Assembly (NCBI RefSeq): GCF_049532905.1
Contig: NZ_CP064032.1
Location: forward strand, 2,046,001 to 2,110,000
Source of the DNA: Dyella_B nitratireducens
GTDB lineage: Bacteria > Pseudomonadota > Gammaproteobacteria > Xanthomonadales > Rhodanobacteraceae
Direction: 5' to 3'
Length of the DNA: 64,000 bases
The notes under the pieces were generated by a model. The model was not told where the DNA came from and made no database searches. It saw only the letters and a list, made by a program, of their open reading frames with translations. Below, piece by piece: positions 61,081-64,000 of the stretch. How positions within the stretch are numbered: the first letter of the stretch is position 1; every line of letters begins with the position of its first letter. A program made the translations under genes and the position numbers.

Positions 61081-61935
61081 CACACGCTCAACAATGTGCT
61101 GCACGTGCGAAGCCACCACCGCCCTGCGCCGCAACGCATTCCTCCCTACCGCCGCGACGACACCCAGGAACAAACCCGCCACAACACCCATTCCCCACGT
61201 CAGAAACGGATTGGGAAACGCCGGATGCTCCGGCACATATACCGGCCACATCAGCGATGTTTCATAGGTGTAAGTGGCACTGAGGCGGCCCAGCAGATCG
61301 CTGCGTGTCTGCTGCAAATCGATCAGTTCCTCGTTCTTGCTGGCCAACAACAAGCCGGCGAAGGTGTCTTTGTTTTGCGTGACGGCTTGCTGCAGGCGGT
61401 CCCGCTCGGCCATCACGTTCTGTACATCGCGCTGGACCTCATCCAGGCGTTGACGTGCGAGAGTCAGCTGGGTCGTCTCGAGGCCCCGATGGATCGTCTG
61501 CAATTGGGCAACGGTTGCCTCGGCAAATTGCTTCGCTTGCTGGGCCGAGTGTCCGCGCACGGTCAGCTTCACCAGCGGACCGGCGTACGGCAGCGGCTCG
61601 ATTTTCAGGCTCTTGCGATAAAGCCCTGCGTCCGGCGTATTCGATGCAATGCCGATGCTTTGCAGTATCTGGTTCTGAAACGGAATCAACTGCAGGCGTT
61701 CGAGCACGCGTTGCAATGGCTCCACTTTGGGATCCTGTCCCGCCGGCGCCGTGTCGACCTGGCCGATCTGGATCCAGGCATTGGCTTGCCATTGCGGCCT
61801 GGTGACGGACAGGAAGGTAAAGGTGGCCAGCAGCATGGCGACAAACACGGCCACGAACCACAGCCATTCGCGGCGTAGCAGCCGCCACATATCGATCAGG
61901 TAGATGTCGTCTCGTTGCATAGCTGTTGGACTCAT
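61078..61935 (-). CDS. Wzz/chain-length determinant family protein
   Basis: A 285-residue polysaccharide co-polymerase-like protein: an N-terminal span (LWFVAVFVAMLLATFTFLSV), a periplasmic helical region (about 60-240) with RDVQNVMAERDRLQQAVTQN coiled-coil, and a C-terminal span (LTWGMGVVAGLFLGVVAAVG). The ATG at 61935 overlaps the polymerase stop by 4 bases. It lacks a tyrosine-kinase domain, so it is Wzz-type and sets surface glycan length. Confidence 0.9.
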   Translation of the reverse strand: MSPTAMQRDDIYLIDMWRLLRREWLWFVAVFVAMLLATFTFLSVTRPQWQANAWIQIGQVDTAPAGQDPKVEPLQRVLERLQLIPFQNQILQSIGIASNTPDAGLYRKSLKIEPLPYAGPLVKLTVRGHSAQQAKQFAEATVAQLQTIHRGLETTQLTLARQRLDEVQRDVQNVMAERDRLQQAVTQNKDTFAGLLLASKNEELIDLQQTRSDLLGRLSATYTYETSLMWPVYVPEHPAFPNPFLTWGMGVVAGLFLGVVAAVGRNALRRRAVVASHVQHIVERV

Positions 61936-63065
61936 GCGTGGGAATGCAAGGTATGTGCTCTGTTCGGCAGCCATGCCGCCAGCAGTTCCAGCACCAGGCA
62001 CACGAGGATGAAACCGGCGTTGCTCCAGGTGTACGCCTGCGGGGCGAACGGCGACATGACGCAGCAGTAGGAAATGCGCAGGAAAATCAGCAAGGGGAAT
62101 AGCGCCGCGGCTGGCTGTAAGCGGCGCACGCTCCACGCCAGCAAGGCATAGAGACCGGCCATCGACAGCACCGCTCCCGTCGCTCCCCAAGCCATCAGGA
62201 ACGGAAAGAACTCGGTGCCTACGTTGATGTTCGGTGCATCGAGCGGAATATCCGTGCCGGCAGTGGCGATGGAACCGGCGCCTGGCACCAGCTGGTTGAT
62301 CAGGAATGTCGCATTGACATAGTGCTTGGCGAGAATCGCGCCAAAATTGTAGGGGCCGGCGCTGATATACAGCAGCAGCCACTTGATGCCCGACGGTGCG
62401 GCGCGATATGCATCGCTGAAAGGCAGGGCCACGGTATCCAGCGTGCCCGAACGCAAAATCCCGAGTACCGAGAACACGCCGGCGCCGAGTACACCGATAA
62501 ACATCACCGCTTTCCACGGCAGCGGCTTGGCCTCGTTCCGGCGCAGCACCACCACGAAGGCCAGCGAGAATAGCGATGCGAACAACCGGTTGCGGTCGAT
62601 CACCAGCACCGGAAACGCCACGCCGATAAAAACCAGCAGATTGCGCAGCCCTTTGTTACGCGCACACAGCACGCCGATCGGCGGCAAGGTCCAGCACATG
62701 TCGGATATATGCCGGATATGCTCATGACCGCCTTCCATCGTGGCATAGGAGGAAGGGTCAACCAGCAGCGGAATCGGGAACAGTCCCAGGTCCAGCAGGC
62801 AGAACACGATGATGCCGGCGGCGAATGCCAAGGCCACGAACGATTCGCGTGTGCCGGCATAGCGGCGCGAACGGAAAACATGCATGGCTGGCAAGCGCGG
62901 ACCGGCAAACACATCGAACAGCAGGATGCCCAGCGCCGCCATCACCAGCAACAGCATGCCCTGCAGGTAATCGCCCGGCAGATCGTAACTAAGCAGCGTG
63001 CATGCGCAAGCCAGCAGAATCGGCAAAACCAGATAGATCGATGGCAGTCGCAGCAGCCGGCTCAT
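61932..63065 (-). CDS. Oligosaccharide repeat-unit polymerase-like membrane protein
   Basis: A 377-residue inner-membrane protein with about ten to twelve hydrophobic segments and short loops, as in Wzy-type O-antigen or exopolysaccharide polymerases. LPGDYLQGMLLLVMAALGIL and LLYISAGPYNFGAILAKHYV are examples; the large periplasmic loop (NQLVPGAGSIATAGTDIPLD) fits. The start at 63065 overlaps the GT2 stop by 4 bases. Sequence similarity within this class is low, so the assignment rests on topology and context. Confidence 0.8.
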   Translation of the reverse strand: MSRLLRLPSIYLVLPILLACACTLLSYDLPGDYLQGMLLLVMAALGILLFDVFAGPRLPAMHVFRSRRYAGTRESFVALAFAAGIIVFCLLDLGLFPIPLLVDPSSYATMEGGHEHIRHISDMCWTLPPIGVLCARNKGLRNLLVFIGVAFPVLVIDRNRLFASLFSLAFVVVLRRNEAKPLPWKAVMFIGVLGAGVFSVLGILRSGTLDTVALPFSDAYRAAPSGIKWLLLYISAGPYNFGAILAKHYVNATFLINQLVPGAGSIATAGTDIPLDAPNINVGTEFFPFLMAWGATGAVLSMAGLYALLAWSVRRLQPAAALFPLLIFLRISYCCVMSPFAPQAYTWSNAGFILVCLVLELLAAWLPNRAHTLHSHA

Positions 63066-63994
63066 GTCTTCTCCACCAGCCGGCCGGCCGGCGGCAGGCG
63101 GACTTTCGAAGCGATCAACCACGACAGGTAGGCCAGCAGATGGCAAGCCAGCAAAATGGAACGCTTCTGCAGAAAGGCGATCTTGGCGCTGATGTAGTGC
63201 GACTGCGCCTTGAGCAAGCTGCGATAAGGTTCGTCGAACAGATCCGCACGGCGGCGCGCGACATGCCAGGATTCGGTAAGGTTCACGATGCGCGTCGCGG
63301 TATGCCGCGTCTTGCTGACGTTGTTGCCATGCAGGCGATAGGCGCAGACCGGCATGTCGATAAAACCCAGCGCATCGCGCGCAGCCAGGCGCAGAAAGAA
63401 ATCCCAATCATCGATGCGCAGGCCTTCCGTCCAGCGATCGACCGTTTCCAGCGCGCTTTTCCTGAGCAAGGCGACCGGGCCGCCGATGGCCCACTGGCTG
63501 ATCACCGCGCGCCGGATACCCTCGTCGCTGCTGTACAGGCGTTTATCAGCGCCATGCAGGTCGCGCATGCCGCTGTCATGCAGCTTGTTGCCGTATTGAT
63601 CCACGACGATGGAATCGCCAACCACCGCCCGCTTGCGCGGATGCTGCTGCAAATAATTCACCTGCGCCGCCAATCCGCCCGGCAGCAGGTAATCGTCGCT
63701 GGCGCCCAGGCGCAGGAATTCGCCATGCGCGCGTGCTGCCAGCTCGTTCAAGGTGGCGGCGATGCCGCGGTTTTCATCGTGGCGCACGTATTCCACGCGC
63801 AACTGCCTTGCGTACCGGGCCGCCCATTCGGCGATGCGTTCGCCGGTGCGATCGGTAGAGCCATCGTCGATGATGACGATTTCCTTGGCCGGATACGGAT
63901 CTTCCAGCACGCTATCCAGGCAGCGCTCCACGAAGCGTTCGTGGTTGTAGGCCGGAATCAGCACCGACACCAGCGGTTTGACCGCCGCCTTCAT
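63062..63994 (-). CDS. Glycosyltransferase family 2
   Basis: A 310-residue GT2 enzyme with a GT-A fold. VSVLIPAYNHERFVERCLDS, EIVIIDDGSTDRTGE, and LRLGASDDYLLPGG (DXD-like acceptor/metal site) are visible, with WDFFLRLAARDALGF near residue 205. Two hydrophobic segments at the C-terminus (ILLACHLLAYLSWLIA) suggest membrane association. It adds a sugar to the lipid-linked repeat unit of a surface polysaccharide. Its ATG forms ATGA with a likely upstream gene stop at the window edge. Confidence 0.9.
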   Translation of the reverse strand: MKAAVKPLVSVLIPAYNHERFVERCLDSVLEDPYPAKEIVIIDDGSTDRTGERIAEWAARYARQLRVEYVRHDENRGIAATLNELAARAHGEFLRLGASDDYLLPGGLAAQVNYLQQHPRKRAVVGDSIVVDQYGNKLHDSGMRDLHGADKRLYSSDEGIRRAVISQWAIGGPVALLRKSALETVDRWTEGLRIDDWDFFLRLAARDALGFIDMPVCAYRLHGNNVSKTRHTATRIVNLTESWHVARRRADLFDEPYRSLLKAQSHYISAKIAFLQKRSILLACHLLAYLSWLIASKVRLPPAGRLVEKT

Positions 63995-64000
63995 AATGCC

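Overview
The window reads as chromosomal DNA of a GC-rich soil or plant-associated gammaproteobacterium of the Xanthomonadales, most likely Rhodanobacteraceae (Dyella, Luteibacter or Rhodanobacter type). This is inferred from gene content: a large TonB-dependent receptor with a carboxypeptidase-like plug extension, a BigR/Blh sulfide operon, an XAC0095-like small protein, phospholipase C genes and many dispersed palindromic repeats with the core GTCATTCCGGCGAAGGCCGG. I saw no rRNA, tRNA, integrase, transposase, intact insertion sequence or CRISPR array.

Layout. 1-3250: end of an acyltransferase gene, two short-chain dehydrogenases, and a TetR regulator with two matching operators. 3330-5960: a minus-strand cluster of a small membrane protein, an SPFH (flotillin-like) protein, a helical protein and a possible 44-residue ORF among strong inverted repeats. 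6085-10900: envelope and periplasmic genes (parvulin isomerase, glycerophosphodiester phosphodiesterase, TonB-domain protein) plus two gene remnants. 11030-14070: WrbA-like flavodoxin and partner with a divergent LysR gene, then a sterol-desaturase-family enzyme. 14600-26290: a near-complete oxidative L-arabinose system: LysR regulator, L-arabonate dehydratase, ketoglutarate semialdehyde dehydrogenase, keto-deoxyarabonate dehydratase, L-arabinose 1-dehydrogenase, AraFGH importer and a secreted GH27 glycosidase. 26600-32700: small secreted enzymes, a carboxymuconolactone-decarboxylase-fold protein without its cysteines, and an XRE/MmyB regulator. 32890-37680: an overlapping pyroglutamate operon (PxpB, PxpC, PxpA, DUF969, DUF979, Pcp). 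38050-40100: a sulfide-detoxification operon. 40230-44190: signalling genes (Cache-HAMP sensor, c-di-GMP cyclase), an antitoxin-like orphan and a monooxygenase. 44410-51470: LysR, two phospholipase C/acid phosphatase-superfamily enzymes and a di-heme peroxidase. 52340-61040: TonB receptor, GH35 beta-galactosidase, APC permease, PfkB kinase and GH4 phospho-glycosidase. 61078-64000: the edge of a surface polysaccharide cluster (Wzz, polymerase, GT2).

How the genes work together. The main theme is plant-polymer sugar use. GH27 may release galactose or arabinopyranose; AraFGH imports arabinose; the oxidative enzymes convert it to 2-oxoglutarate. The lactonase step is not encoded here. The TonB-GH35-permease-kinase-GH4 locus looks like a second glycoside route. 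The Pcp/Pxp operon would turn N-terminal pyroglutamate of peptides into glutamate, with DUF969/DUF979 as a plausible transporter. Dispersed palindromes sit between genes of several operons and probably shape mRNA ends and relative expression.
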